Notes: a model not told the origin generated them from the sequence alone. A stretch of DNA of 64,000 bases from Magnaporthiopsis rhizophila (GCA_003049465.1 PYSS01000076.1:124001-188000); one strand, 5' to 3'; shown: positions 24,241 to 37,695, numbered from the stretch's first letter. Translations and numbers: made by a program.

Positions 24241-27200
24241 GTATTGCTGCTATAATTTTATAAAAAAATATAAATAAATAGTCCTTTATAATTCGGTTTT
24301 GGCCTGGGTATATATTTGGCTAATATTTCGGATTATTAGTTGGTTTCCTATGGTTATAAAGGTTAATGCAAGTGCAAAAATCAGGCGTTAGTTATATTGT
24401 ATAATTATTGGAAACTGGATAAATAATATTAATATTTCCCAATTGTTATATTTTTGCACCATATATTTTGATTTTTTGTAAAAATTTATATTTGTTTTTT
24501 TAACCTTTTTAATTATATAAATTTCGAAAATTTTTGCCGATATATTAATTTGGTATTATTTGATCGGCTTGATTATATTATTAGTTAGCAAATTGCTAAT
24601 TTTTTTTTAGTTAAACTATTTAAAAGATTTGCCTGGGGTTATAATTTTTCCAACCTGTTAATAATAAAATGCTAAATGTATAAACTCCGTTTTTTGCATT
24701 TATAAATATTCTTAGGGTATTTGCTGCTTTGGGGTTATACCGAAATCGTTTATACCATTTAGGTGCCGGTTTATCGGCTAATATAATAACCAAAGGTGCC
24801 GGTGGTTTAGGTACCCTGCATAGCCTCCTTTATTTATACGAAAAAGGTAACAGTAACTTTTCGATTTTTGAATCGCCCTTGCTGGTATTTGTTAAATTAT
24901 CGATTTGCTATTCTGTATTTTTACAAGGCTATCCTCGGAGCCGCGGCTGGTTTAAAACTGGATATTTAAATGGTTCCGGCTGCTCCTTTAAACCTGTTAT
25001 TTGCTTTTTCTCCAATTTATAATAAGGTTTGCAAATAATATTCCGGAATATTATTAAATTATTTGGCATATTTATTATAATTTTGTTTTTTGTTACAGAC
25101 AATATTTTAAAAGGTTTTTGCTATTTTTGTTTGTTTTGGTAAATAAAAACCTTATTTTCCAAAGTGAAAAAATTGGGTAATATCCCTGTAATATTTGGGC
25201 TATTGCGCATATTTAAAATATTATTTACCTTTCGTTTGGCAAAAAATTTGCGCAATTTTGCTATAATTTTAATAATTGCTGCTATTCGTTAAACCTATAT
25301 TCCAAAAAGTGCTAAATTATTATTAAATTACGGTATGGTACCAAAAATAAGCAAAATAAAAACTAATTTATTAGGCTTTATAATATTGTTCAATATTTTG
25401 ATTATTTTTTAAAATACCAAATCGGGGTGGATATTAGGGTATTTTTTCCTGATTATTTTATAAGCCTATTAGAAAAGTTTATAATATTTTTTAACCTTAT
25501 TTAATAACCAGTATATTTTTATCAAAACCTAATAATATATAACTCCAAAAAGTTTTATTTTTGCCTGGAATTTGCTCGCAGCAAAATTGGTTTTTATATT
25601 ATAAAATATAATATTAGGCAGGTTAAAATAGGTATTAAGCTAATAGCATTTAAAAATTTCCTATATCTTTTTAGCTAATCCTTTTTTAAGAAATATTGCT
25701 GTGCTAAATGCAATATTTGTATTAATTATATAAAATATTTATTTATTATTCAAATATATAATATTAATAATTATTTTGTAATTAAAATTAATATTATTTT
25801 TAAGCATAAATTTAAAGCATTATGGTGCAAAGCTTATAATTTGGTAATAATAGCACATTTAATTAATTATTTATAAAGCATCCCGATTTGCCTAATAGTT
25901 TGTTTGGTTCAGTATATACCAAAAACGATTAACGGAAAAATAACTAAAATATTTGTGCAAATGCTTTAGTTTTGCTTTTATCAGGAAAAGCACCTTTATA
26001 ATTATTTAATTAGTTAAATACAAAACACCTGAATGGCTAACCTTATTAAAAAAAAACCATGGATAGCCTGATTTTCTAATAATTAAAATATACTTATTAA
26101 GCTTGGTTATAAGTTTATTGCATATATTATCGAGATAAATACCTAATTGGTCCATATTTTTAAAGTATAGCAAAAGAAAAATATATATTGGGATTATATA
26201 AAAAATAATCGATTCGACCAAAATTTTTAGGATAATTTTGCCCAAATTAAATAAGGTATTTTTTAAGCCAAAATAAACATAATATTTAAATTTGCCAATA
26301 ATTAATTAAAAATTAGGCAAAAAGCGTTATAAAACTTAAAATTGCGTAAAATTAGCGGTTAAAATTTTGGCCGCTTTTATATTTGGAAAAATATTGCACT
26401 ATTTATTTTTGTTGAAAAATATATATTATTGCAATACCTGTTTCTGGTTATTCTTGTTCTGGTCCTTATTTATTTATTATAAAAAATAGGCCTAAATACA
26501 ATACCAAAAAACTTTATCGGCAAATTAGCTAATAATAATAACGGTAAAAAAATATATTAATAATATTTTTTTTATTATTATTTAACTAATTGCTGGGCTT
26601 TAATATTAATTAGGTTTATTAATTATTTACAGATTCCTTATTATCCTTATTATTATTTTTTTTATATTTAAAAGGAATTGGGCAAAACTTTTTTTTTAAT
26701 TGCCACGCTTTTAGCAAATATTCCTCCAATAATTTTTTATACTATATTATTTTTCCGGTATATATCGCACTAAATAGCAGCCGTGCTTGGTATAAACCTA
26801 GTATTTGCTTTAAAAATTATAAAAATACCTTTTCCAAAAACTATTACTGTTCCATTTGCTGGTATAACGCTTATTTTTAAGGTTCTTTTTAAATTTGCAT
26901 TCGATAAAATAACTGCCATAAATAGCAATATTTTCCTTTATTTGCATAATGTTACAAAACTGGAAAGCCAGGCTTTCAAACATTTTTTTTAAATATAAAA
27001 AAATTATTTTAAATTTGGGCATTTCCTAAATTGCACAAAAAATGCTTGTAATAAATTAATAATTTTGCTAATAATTAGGGCTGAAAATTTATTAACAAAT
27101 TTGGAATTTATCGAAAAAGGTTTGAAATATTTTTATTTTGCTTTTGCCTGTATTTGCGTTTTTGGAACTGATAGTTTGGAATATAATCAAACTTTAATTT

Positions 27201-28864
27201 GTATAATATTATTATTAATTAATTTTTGTATTAAAATATTTTTTAAATTTTAAATAAATTTTTTTAAAAATGTATAACCTGCTTATAACCCGGTTAAAAT
27301 AGGCTTTGGTTTAACCCGTAAAAACCAGTAAAAAAATATATGGAATTATAAAAAAAAGGATCTTAAACGTTTTATAGGTATTCGCAAAAATTAAAATTTT
27401 ATCATCCAAAATATTGTATTATTTTTCGAAATATTTATATATTTTATTATATATATTTCCAAATATTTTTATTAAATTTGTATTAAATGATATATTAATT
27501 ATATTTAACGGAAAAAGCATACGGTACGGGTTAATTATTTAATTTTTTGCCTATTTATAGGCCAAAAACTTTTGATAATAATAGCCGGCCAAATAACTTT
27601 TTATAATTAAAAACCGGTTTTTCCAATCTGATAAACTAGAAAAATAAACCCCAACTGATTAATTAATCCCTGGTTTAAATAATAGCCATTATAAAATTAC
27701 CGAAATCTAATCCCTGTGGCATTTTTTAAAAGGATCAGAAAAATAATTATCCGAAAATTGCTGTTTTGGTTTAAAAATTAGGGAAAAAAATTAATATTTC
27801 GGCCGGTTTTTATTTTAATAATAGGTTATTCCGTTATAAAAATAATTATTGCATTCTAATTTATGCGCTAATCTGTTTTAAAAATCTCCAATTAACCATT
27901 TTTTGTTAATCTAATAACCGTATACCTTCGTTTAAACCGATAATTTTGCGGGCAAAATTGCAATTTTAGAAATTTTATCTTTATTTTAATAATTTATCGT
28001 TAAGGATTTTGCTGTTTCCCTAATTACCAGATTTTAAACATTATTTGTATTAATTAATAACAGATCCAATTTTTCTAAAATTTTCAGGTTTAATTTGCCA
28101 GGAATAATTATTTTGCGATTTATTAAAAACCTGATAAATGCTTTTGGGGCTTTTATATTTAGCTGTTCCATGCATATAAGGTTTAAACCGTTAAAATCCT
28201 TAAAAAAGGCTAAAAAAAAGATTGCCGTATTGCTGGTAATTTTTAAGCATAAATTTAATAATTTAAATATTAATTTAATTATTAAAAATAATTTGGAATA
28301 AATCTTTTAAAATATAATTTTTTTGTTGGACAAAATTTTCATTATAAAAATTTATAAAAGTTTAAAAAAAACCCAATTTTTTAAATAGTTTTGTGATATT
28401 TTTTAAAGGATAAATTTTTTTTAATCGGAGTCCCTTTCAAAATTGCTTTTTTATGTTCCAAATTTTTTGTTAGTAATATTTATTTGATTATTAAAGTTTT
28501 ATCGGAATAATTGTGGCTATTATTTTAATAAATAAACAAGTAAATTTGCTTTAAAATAATTTTTTAATCCAAAAGCTTTTAAAAGTTTGAAAATTAATAA
28601 TTTAATCCATTTTGGGAATTATATAATATCCTTTCCTAAATTTATAAATTTTTTTTAATTGGTTTTAACGTAATTGTTGGGCAGTACGGGCCAAAAAAAA
28701 GGATTTATTTGTTTAGCAAATATATTATTAAACGAAAAAAGGGCATTCCTCTACTTTTAAATCTTTCACCAACCTTTCCCTAAATTTTAAAAATCCGACT
28801 GATAAATATTTAATGCTAGATCCTTTATTTAACCGTCTGTATTATCTTTAATAACACTAATTAG

Positions 28865-29163
28865 TATTGGCAAAAAAGGGTTTCTCCTGTTCAATCGGCT
28901 CGGAAATTTCCAAAAAGGGTGAACAACAATCTTTATAATCTGGGGAAATCCTATTATTATGCACCCGGAGAAAGGAATCTATCTGCCTAAAAAAGGGCAA
29001 AGGACTGCCCTTTTATCTGCGCGGAGGCAATCGCCCAAAGGGCGATCCGCCGCTTTAACCGCACAGGCCGGTTGGCCCGTGCGGGATCTAAAGGGGCCCA
29101 GAGGATCCCTCCATTCCATCCTCCTTTTCCGGATCGCACGCGCACAGAATGCCTATTCCGACA
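28865..29163 (-). repeat. Copia LTR (right)
   Basis: 299 bases, TATTGGC...CCGACA. The first bases (CAAAAAAGGG versus CAGGAGAGGG) show G-to-A changes against the left LTR. Confidence 0.93.
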
Positions 29164-29960
29164 AAACCCGTATTTTTAAAATAAAAGTAACTTTTTGGGA
29201 TTAAAAAACCGCATTAATAAGCCTTTTTAAACATTTGGAAACTATATATTAACTTTTTTGTATTTATTAAAACAAAAACGAACCGTTTACTGTAATTTAT
29301 AATTACCAAAACGTTTTATACAGTTCCCTTTTTGTAATTTTTTAAGTAACCCCTTTTTTTGCGCTAACTTTAGCATTAATCAAAATTTTATCAATAGCTT
29401 CCAAATATCTAATAAAGGTTTTCCGGACTTTTTAATACCTGTAATTTGGCCAAAAGATATTGGATAACCCCAGCAATGTTATAAATGCACAATAAAGGTG
29501 TATCAAAGCTTATAATACCTTATAAAAATATCAGTTTATAATATTAAAGTTACGGCAAAAAAATGGGCTATGGCCCTAAAAAAGGCGCCCTGCCCATAAA
29601 TATATAGGAAAAAGGCAATTTTTTTGCAAAAAAAACTTTTTTAAAAATCTGTAAGCTTTATATTTGTATTTAACCAGTTATAAAAGCCTAAAAAAACGCT
29701 TTGGTTAATCCGGAAAGCTTCTGGAAAACTGTTCCAGCTTTTAATTTTTGCCAGTATCGGAGAAAGATATTACCGGAAAAAATTGTTATATGTACGGTTT
29801 ATAAACTTTCGCCGCAATTAAAAAGGGCGTTAATTTCGATGGTATATATAATATGCATATAAAAAAACACGAACTTTGCGCCGCATTAAGGCTTGGAAAA
29901 AAAAACCAATGAAATAAATATTGAATAAAGCAAAAAAAAACGAGTTAAACGGTGTATTTG
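29164..29960 (-). pseudogene. Harbinger transposase N-terminal and DDE part (copy 1), broken
   Basis: Matches 40727-41510 of copy 2 but is more AT-rich. It carries the segment around the first two catalytic Asp residues in degraded form. It continues the transposase fragment at 20193-20460 across the copia insertion. Confidence 0.6.
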
Positions 29961-30144
29961 GTATCCCCAACAGATAAAAATTGCGGTTAGAATTAACAAG
30001 TTATTTACCCCTATTATATCGACTTGATCTGGATCCCCCTTTTTTATATCCGGCGGCCGGCTTCGAGCCGGATCAAGGGTTATACATGGTTTACAGGGCC
30101 GCAAGTTTACGGGACAGGTTAACCTGGTTAAATAGGTACTTCTA

Positions 30145-30599
30145 TATTACGACCACAGATAACAGGGGGCAGAAGGGTTGGGGGGCTAAGCCCTAACAGA
30201 ACACCTTACCCCGCAGATATGCAGGCCATAGGGCCAAATAACCAAAACCGGGCTATGGAAAAGGTCACGTAACCCAGGGTGATCTGTAATTTATTGGCAG
30301 ATCACAGATTAAGGTCGATAATTTATAATTTGCCAGCAAATTACAGATCAAAAAATTTAGTAACAAGGTTATCTGCTTATAAATAAGGGTAAAACTTTCG
30401 GGTAAAACAGGTAATTTTAACTGAGGCTTCGGCACTAGTTAACCTAAGTTAATTTCAAAATATCCCTTTGGGTAAGCAATAATAAATAATATTCCTACCA
30501 AACCCCAAATTATATGCAAAGCAATTTTGCAAAACCAGTACTGCTTAACACCGTCCCTAAATGCTCTACCCTAAAAATAAAAAACTTATAATTATAATA
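30145..30599 (+). repeat. 5' LTR of split chromovirus (element A)
   Basis: 455 bases, TATTACGACCACAG...TATAATA, homologous to the other chromovirus LTRs (TGTTACGACC...TAACA) with C-to-T/G-to-A changes at both ends. It abuts Harbinger copy 1; copy 2 runs through the equivalent point at 41704. Confidence 0.85.
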
Positions 30600-30650
30600 T
30601 TTTAATTAATCCTGTTCAGCATTTACCGCAGGTAATAAGTAATAGCAATT

Positions 30651-31125
30651 ATGGCAACCGCAGCCAAAAAAATCGAAATCGTTATTATTAATAGCACGGA
30701 TTATAATAATCCTGCTTTAACCTTAAAAGCCCTTATCGAAAAATTCGAAAAATTCAAAAAAACGCCTAAGGCAATTTTAATTTATAAATTCCCTATTCCG
30801 GATAAATATAACAAAAAGAAAAACAAATTTAAAACCCTTTTTACGAAATACAAAAGCTATTTCAAATTTTATCAGAATAATTTCCAAAATAATTATTAGA
30901 AAGTGGCTTATGCTATTATTTATCTCGATAACAAAATCAAAAACTGGTTTAAACCTATATGGGCCAATTATTTTAAAAAATAATAATAAATTGAGCAAAT
31001 TTACCAAGCTGATTTTTGCGGATTTTGAAAAGTTCGGCGAAAAAGTTGCCAAAATATTCGAATAAATGGATAAAAAAAAAGTGGCCGAAAAAAAGCTATT
31101 TTAGCTGCGCAAAAAAGGACCAATA
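30651..31125 (+). pseudogene. gag of split chromovirus (element A), 5' part
   Basis: Begins MATAAKKIEIVIINS and continues with the retrotransposon gag pattern (KFKTLFTKYKSYFKFYQNNF, then VAYAIIYLDNKIKNWFKPIW). The frame stops at 30897-30899 and later. It is cut at 31125 by insertion of the next chromovirus and continues at 38390. Gag would form the virus-like particle; this copy is dead. Confidence 0.7.
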
Positions 31126-31619
31126 TGTTACGACCACAGCTGGCAGGGGGCAAAAGGGCTGGGGCTAACCCCCAGCACAATGCTTTTACCCCGCAATTAT
31201 AAAAGCCAAGGGCTGAATGATTAAGGCCAGGACGGTGCAAGGGGTTACGTGACCAGGTATTTACCTAATCAGGATCTATGGATCTGCAGCAAAACAACAG
31301 ATCCAAGGATTTGTGGATCTGTAGCAAAGCAACAAATCCAAAAATTTATGGATCTGTAACAAAATAACAAATCCAAAAAAATATGGTACGGAAGGGTTAC
31401 GGATATATAAAAGTAAAAGTTTCCTACTGTATCGGATAATTTTTAACTAAAATTTTGGCATTAATTAACCTAAATTAGCTCCAAAGCAATCCTTTGGGTA
31501 AATAATCGAAACCTTTATTATTATTCCAGTTTTCCAGCACAAGTAACCTTGTAAAAATCATACTGCTTAGCACCTTTTTTAATATATCTTACCCTAAAAG
31601 TAAAAAACCATTTGTAACA
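31126..31619 (+). repeat. 5' LTR of chromovirus B
   Basis: 494 bases, TGTTACGACC...TTTGTAACA. It contains three 35-base tandem repeats from 31280. Confidence 0.92.
31280..31384 (+). repeat. Three 35-base tandem repeats in LTR
   Basis: Units begin GGATCTG at 31280, 31315 and 31350 and contain AACAGATCC or AACAAATCC. Similar units occur in the 3' LTR near 38045-38150. They are absent from the other chromovirus LTRs here, which have ATAGC/TATGT-rich repeats at the same place. Confidence 0.8.
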
Positions 31620-31672
31620 TTTTAACTGATCCTGTTTAATATTTACCAAAAATAATAAACAATAGCAATTAT

Positions 31673-32720
31673 ATTAATTATAGGTAAAAAACCCGAAAAT
31701 ATTATTATTGCGGGCAAACTGTACAATAATCTTTCGGCAGCCATGCAAATATTTATTACGGAAATCGAAAAACTTAAAAAAGCTCAAACCAAACCCTATA
31801 TTGCCGTTAAATTCTACAAATTTCCCTTATTTAATAAATATAATAGGAAAAAAAGCAAAATTAAAATATTCTTAACCAAATATAAAGGGTATTTTTTGTT
31901 TTATTAAGACCATTTTCAGCGAGAAAAACAGAAAATTGCTTATGCGGCCACACATTTGGATAGCAAGGTTAAGGATTGGTTTGAACCCATTTGGTCCGAT
32001 TACCTAAAAGGGTATAATAAGTTCAAAAAAAAAACCAAACTGGCATTTGCCAATTTCGAAAAGTTCGGAAAAAAGGTTGCAAAGGTTTTCGAACAAATTG
32101 ATAAAAAACAGGTGGCTAAAAAAAAGTTGTTTTAGCTTTGGCAAAAAGGCCCCGCATTAATTTATATTTTTAAATTTTAACAACTGGTTAATAAGCTTAA
32201 TTGAACGAAAAATACCAAAATAATCCAATTTTATCAGGGGTTAAAAAATAATGTGAAAAATAAACTATTTAAACAGGAATAATCTAAAAATTTTATCGAT
32301 TATATTATTATAACCGTCCGTATTAGTAATAAACTGTACAAATGTTGCTTCGAAAAAAAAATCCAGCAAATTAAGCTAATAGTGCAAAAAAATAAAACTA
32401 ATCAGAAAAAAGCAAAATAATAATAATTTATGGTTTATAATATATACCCTGGACCTATAAATTTTAATATTAAAGCTATATATTAGCAAAAAAAGCAAAA
32501 ATATATCAGGTTTAAAAATCCAAAGGACAGGAAATATTTCAAATATGGGAAAAAAGGATATATTAAAAAAAACTGTCCGTAAAAAAACCGATAAACGGTT
32601 ATTTTTCGCCGAAAAGGCGCACAAAAAAAAATTAAACCCATAATTCCGGCCTTATCCAAAATAATATAATAAGCAAAAAAAAAAACCTGTATTTCGGAGC
32701 ATCGTTTAGCTAAATTTACT
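31673..32720 (+). pseudogene. gag of chromovirus B, broken
   Basis: In one plus frame it reads YNRKKSKIKIFLTKYKGYFLFY, then AYAATHLDSKVKDWFEPIW and DYLKGYNKFKKKTKLAFANF, the core of Ty3-type gag, followed by a zinc-knuckle remnant KYFKYGKKGYIKKNC. The CCHC residues have become Y, Y, Y and C. Stops occur after LFY and at several later points. Confidence 0.72.
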
Positions 32721-34599
32721 ATTTTAACAAAAATTGTATAATTCATTGCTCCGATAAAAATGTTACAAAGTATTACCCAAAACGATAAATTGTTATAATA
32801 TAACGGATTAACCAACCCCGGTTCGGTAACCAAAAAAAAATTAAAATAAATACCGCCCCCATAATATCCGAAAAAAAGGATAATATAGCAATGTATATTT
32901 CGGAAAAATTTAAAAAGCTAGCTTAATACAAAAATATATCAAATATTGCGATTAATAATTTTAAGGAAAATTTAAACATAAATATAAAAATAAAACAGTT
33001 TTTGGGCTAAACATATTTGATATAAGCCTAAAAAAATTAAACCTAACAGTACTTAGGAAAACCACAAAAACGGATCCCAGTAATAAAAAATTTGACAAAT
33101 AATAATAGTAACGTGTTATTAATTTCAAAAAACTCCAGCAAAAATTCGATCAGTAACTAATCGATATGGGAAAATAATCCTTTATAATTAAAAAAAAAAT
33201 ATGAAAGGTATATACCTTATTTAGGTTTTTGAAAATAAACCGATAGTTTTGAAATTAGCCTAAACCTATCGGTGGTTTAATATACAAAAAACCGCCGCAA
33301 AACGATAAAAAAAAACCTTTGGATTGGTTAAAAAATAACTAATCAATTATTTATTACGGGGCATTACTCGAAAATATTCCGAACCTAAACCAGCAATTAG
33401 CACAGCCATATATATTAAACCACAAAAATATAAACCCTAATGCGGGCTATTATAATAAACTTTTTTGGGCCAAATGCTTGTATAATAATTACCGGTAATA
33501 TATAACCAAAAAACTGAAACATAATTTTTTCCCACAAAAAAAAGGAAAAAAACCAATATAACACCCATAATAAAAATACCAGCTTCCAAAATAATAAATA
33601 ATAAAAATAAGCTATAAAAATTTTGCAGCAACCTTCGAATTATCACCAGCATACCCTATAATATACCTAACAAAAATCCTAATATATCAAATATGCAGAA
33701 AACCGGAGTGCAAGGTACATATAAAAGGAAAAGCAAAAACCTGGACGGACAGGTTTGCCCGATTAACAAAAACAATCGAAGCCCAAAAATGGATGCCCCA
33801 AGCAAAAAACTAAAAAGCTCACCCAAAAACAGGGCACAAATAGGGCAATAACCAGCAAAATCCTTAATAATAACAATTATTAACCAATATAAGCATATCA
33901 GGATAATAATATATTGGAAAAAACAAAAAATAAAAATTATAATTAATTGCGAAGCTTAAAAAAATTATTTTTCGCCAAAAGCAATAAAAAAGTACAATAT
34001 TCCAATGCATTAAAAAAAAAGAACCATATAACCTTATAATAATAAAATAAAAGCCAATTACATTTAACAGAGGAAAAATTAATACTAAAACTGATCAATT
34101 TAAATTTTAACTCCTGGAAAAAATCTGTAAAATAATCCTGGATATTATAAATACAAAAGGGAAAAATCTGATTTTAAGCCTTTTATAATTTAAAAAATAC
34201 AACCCCTTAATAAATTAAATCACCGAACAAATCCAATAAAAAAAATCGCCATCGACCAATAAGGAAACCCAATAATCACGGATCCCGAATAATAAAAAAC
34301 GGACACCAGAAAAAACAATTGCAATAGCAGCAAAATTTGGCAATTAACCTTAATAAACCGCACTAACCGAAACATTAATAAACACAAACACAAACAAATC
34401 TGATAAGCAAAAAATTACCAAAAAAAAACTTAAAAACGTTCCTGAAAAATACCATAAATATTGGAAACTGTTTCAAAAAAATTTGGAAACGGTATTACCA
34501 AAATATAAACCGTTTAATCACAAAATTAAGCTTAAACCGGAAATATAAATTAAATATTAAAAATTATACCAATTAAATTCTCGATAAAAAAAGCTGCTA

Positions 34600-35350
34600 C
34601 AGGAATAGCTCGAGGAAAAAATCAGAAAAGGATTTACCAGACCTTCCGATTTCCTTATAAAATATAAAATTTTGTTTGTTTCCAAAAAAAACGGGGAGAA
34701 ACAGATATATATCGATTATTGTCCGTTAAATCAAAAAATAATAAAAAATCGGTATTTTTTACTTTTAATTAATAAATTTAAGGATAGATTTAAAAAAAGC
34801 CGGTGGTTTACAGCCCTAAATTTATGCAAAACTTATAACCTGCTAAAAATTAAGGAAAGGAATAAATGAAAAACTGTTTTTCGAATTAAGCTTGGAATTT
34901 TCAAATTACTAATAATAATTTTCGGGCTTATTAATGCATTAACCACGTTCCAATAAATAATTAACCACGTATTACAAAAATATTTTAACATTTTTACCCT
35001 TATATACCTAAATAATATTCTGATTTTTTCAAAAATGCTAGAAAAATACAAATAATACGTGCATAAAATATTGCAAAAATTGCAAAACGCAAAATTTTTG
35101 GTTAATCCGGACAAATGTATATAACATTTCCTAAAAGTGGTTTTCCTCGGGTTTGTTATTAAATAAGGAAAAATTCGGATAGAACCCAAAAAGGTACAAG
35201 CGATAAAAAACTGGCCTGTATTTATTACGGTTAAAAAAATACGAGGTTTTTTAAAATTTTTAAATTTTTACCGAAAATTTATCCGAAATTTTAACAAAAA
35301 GGTTATACCATTTATAAATTTTACCAAAAATGATACCCAGTTTTATTGGG
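34600..35350 (+). pseudogene. Reverse transcriptase of chromovirus B, broken
   Basis: Plus-strand reading gives FVSKKNGEKQIYIDYCPLNQ, KIIKNRYFLLLINKFKDRF and RWFTALNLCKTYNLLKIKE, the first blocks of Ty3/gypsy reverse transcriptase. The catalytic YxDD block reads YLNNILIFS, both Asp changed to Asn by G-to-A. Several stops follow. The antisense 118-codon frame here is only a shadow. Confidence 0.8.
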
Positions 35351-35800
35351 AAATATAAAAATAAATAATTTTCGAGTTGCTAAAAAAAGTTATTATTTAA
35401 ATACCGGTATTAATAATACCAAACCCAAAAAAATCTTTCAAAATTAAAATTAATGTATTAGATTTTGTTATTAGGGAACAGCTGGGATAATAAAACGACC
35501 AAAAAAAGTTGCACCTTTATATATTCTTTTTGTAAAAATTAAATAAACCTAAGCTAAATTATTAAATCCATAACAAAAAGTTTCTTGCTATTATTAAAAT
35601 TTTGGAAAAATGAAAGGTATATTTGTGCAAAACCAATTACCAAATTATGGTATACACCAATTATAAAAACCTATTATAATTTATTATTAGCCAAATGCTA
35701 AATAAAAAATAAATTTAATAAAGCTAGTTTTTTTAAAATTATAATTTTCGAATTAAGGTTAAAAAAGGGTTAAAAAATGGCCAAGCGGATATTTTAAGCC
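35350..35800 (+). pseudogene. RNase H region of chromovirus B, broken
   Basis: Reads KINVLDFVIREQLG, then a stop-riddled stretch with KLNKPKLNY and YLCKTNYQIMVYTNYKNLL, matching the Ty3 RNase H order (ETDASD..., K-x-x-x-AE-NY-x-x-x-DKE, and H-x-x-x-x-x-TDHKNL). The catalytic Asp in TDHKNL-like is Asn. Confidence 0.6.
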
Positions 35801-35814
35801 ATCGATCGAATTAT

Positions 35815-36660
35815 TAGGTGGATATGCCACCAGAAATATGCGTAATTTTGGCTAAAGGATCAAATGGATCCTTGATCCTGGCGTAACGGGCATTGGCCAA
35901 AATAACCCAATAAAAAAGCTGAACCCCAGAAAAAATCCAGCAGGTTTATAGCCAGATGGCTAATAAATACCAAAAGGTTATTAAAACCTAAAAAAAGCTT
36001 TAATAATATTACAGGTTTACAAAAATTTGTGCCAAAATATAAAATGCAATTAAAAATTGCAAGGATTATGCAAAAAATAAAACCAGTAAGCATAAACCTT
36101 ATGGTTTATTGCAATTTTTATTAATATTTAGCAAAATATGGCAAAAAATTATAGCAAATTTTGTTATAAAACTATCCAAATTAAAAAAACCCTTTATAAA
36201 CGTCCAATATAATAATATTATAATAATAATCGATTAATTTACCAAATATGCTATATATTTATTATTTAAAAAAAATGCAAAAATTATAAACCTAACCTAT
36301 ATTTTTATCCGAAATATGATTACAAAATACGGAATACCAAAATGTATAATTTTAAACCGAAATAAATTATTTAATAGCAAATTTTGGAAACAGCTTATGG
36401 TAAATTTAAGCGCGGAATATGCCTTTTTTACAGCTTATTATCCTTAAACAGATAAGTAAATAAAACAAACAAACCAAACCATGGAATAATATTTATATTA
36501 TTTTGTTAATTATAAATAAAATAACTGGGTATAATTATTCTTTATAGTATAATTTGCATATAACAGTTTAATGCACAAAAGTATAAAAACCATGTTATTT
36601 TATACAAATTACGGGTATATATTTACGGTATATAAAAAACCCAGGGCAGAATTATATACC
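35815..36660 (+). pseudogene. Integrase of chromovirus B, broken
   Basis: Reads KPFINVQYNNIIIIID, stop, FTKYAIYLLFKKN, then YGIPKCIILNRNKLFNSKFW. This is the rve core; the second catalytic Asp (normally SDRG-x-x-F) reads NRNKLF, so it is Asn. Confidence 0.75.
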
Positions 36661-37019
36661 TTAATAGCAGAAATATAAGTGAAAAAATTTACTAAATTGT
36701 ACAAAAATTTTCAGGTAAAATTAAAAGAACTATAATAATGCATATTTATACAGGCTAATAAAAAAAGGATTAAAAAATTAATTTTTAAAGAAAGGAATAA
36801 TATTTATCTTTTTCGATACAATATTAAAACAAAATAACCAAATAATAAATTAAACTATAAAAAATTGGGACCGTTCAAAATCCTAAAAATAATTTCCAAT
36901 ATTAATTATAAATTTTAATTATTACCAATTATATATAACCATCCGATTTTTTACATAAATTTGTTTGAACCAGCACTATTAGGGTTTAAAAATAACAAAT
37001 TAATAAAAATCGACCCAAA

Positions 37020-37190
37020 ATAAAAGTACAAAATCGAAAAAATTTTGAACAAAAATATTATTAACGGAATTAAGCATTATTTGGTTAAATAAGCAGGATA
37101 TGGAATTGAAAAAAGCATTTAAAAAAAAAAGATAAACCTAAAAGGTGCATCAAAGGCTTTCGAAAAGTACTAGCGAAAGGCCCTTAAAAA
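37020..37190 (+). pseudogene. Chromodomain at C-terminus of integrase, chromovirus B
   Basis: Reads YKIEKILNKNIINGIKHYLV, K-stop-AGYG, IEKSI-stop. This matches Y-x-VE-x-IL...YLVKW-x-GY...TWE with both Trp codons turned to TAG/TGA-type stops (G-to-A). A chromodomain identifies the chromovirus clade, which targets heterochromatin. Confidence 0.75.
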
Positions 37191-37329
37191 AAAGTTAATA
37201 CCAGTGCCAAAATTCGAATTTCGATTTGGAATACCAGTACCAACATAATTTACCTGATTAAAGCAAGGCTAACAAATTAAAATTGGGGTTAGCCCTGTGA
37301 TTGGCCCAGCTTGAAGTTAATGGAGGAAA

Positions 37330-37695
37330 ATCGGGGACTAATAGGTTTAAAAAAGCAATAAGAGCCTAAACGGCCGCCTTTTCGGCCTTTTTTTGCTTAA
37401 TCCGCTCCAGCTTTTTAATATTATCGATTTTGTAACAAATAATATGTATCATTTTTTTTAATTATATTTATTTTTGTTATTGCAAATAAAAAACTTTTTT
37501 TTCCGCTTTTTCCAGCTTGGTTTTCAGTTTGTTATGCTGGATTATAATATTCTGAAACTTAATAGGCAAAAAGTTTAAAATATTGTAACCAGAACGGTTA
37601 ATATAAAAGCATTTTACGCACCAAAAGGAATTTTAAAAAAAGGCTGCATATAAGGCATGACCCAAAAATTTGTAATAAAAACAGAAAGGTATATT
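37330..37695 (-). pseudogene. Antisense coiled-coil ORF remnant in chromovirus B
   Basis: Between pol and the 3' LTR the minus strand reads FWCVKCF, then KLKTKLEKAEKKVFYLQ and NIKKLERIKQKKAEKAAV, and LNLLVPDFPPL. The same order recurs in chromoviruses C and D in the same place. Stops interrupt it here. Function unknown. Confidence 0.4.

Larger units (their letters stand above)
20461..29163 (-). mobile_element. Complete Ty1/copia retrotransposon, RIP-inactivated
   Basis: An 8,703-base element bounded by direct 299-base LTRs (20461-20759 and 28865-29163) with TG...CA ends (TA at RIP-hit ends) and a perfect AAACC duplication. Copia reverse transcriptase remnants read on the minus strand near 23880-24240, so the 5' LTR is the one at 28865-29163. 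The 8.1-kb interior is extremely AT-rich with stops in every frame, while the LTRs stay GC-rich. A truncated second copy lies at 38729-40049. Confidence 0.85.
20456..29168. repeat. Target-site duplication AAACC around copia element
   Basis: AAACC at 20456-20460 and at 29164-29168 flank the element exactly. The empty site CCAAAACCCGCA is present once in Harbinger copy 2 near 40722-40733. Confidence 0.93.
17105..30144. mobile_element. PIF/Harbinger transposon copy 1, RIP-damaged, interrupted by two LTR insertions, right end lost
   Basis: The left terminal inverted repeat starts at 17105 with GGGCCTGTCCCAG and continues with T6-G-T6-like sequence. The same 13 bases occur inverted at 41830-41842, with similar T-runs inside. 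A Myb/SANT-like ORF is on the plus strand and a transposase on the minus strand, facing each other, which fits the two-gene layout of PIF/Harbinger elements. It is split by a solo LTR (19711-20187) and a copia element (20461-29163). The right part resumes at 29164 and stops at 30144, where a chromovirus LTR begins. Sequence TTAT precedes the left repeat; Harbinger duplicates TWA. Extent inferred by comparison with copy 2 at 40050-41842. Confidence 0.72.

Noticed and set aside
31126..31619. CRISPR-like reading of the 35-base direct repeats
   Set aside because: Only three adjacent units without spacers, inside a retrotransposon LTR of a eukaryote.
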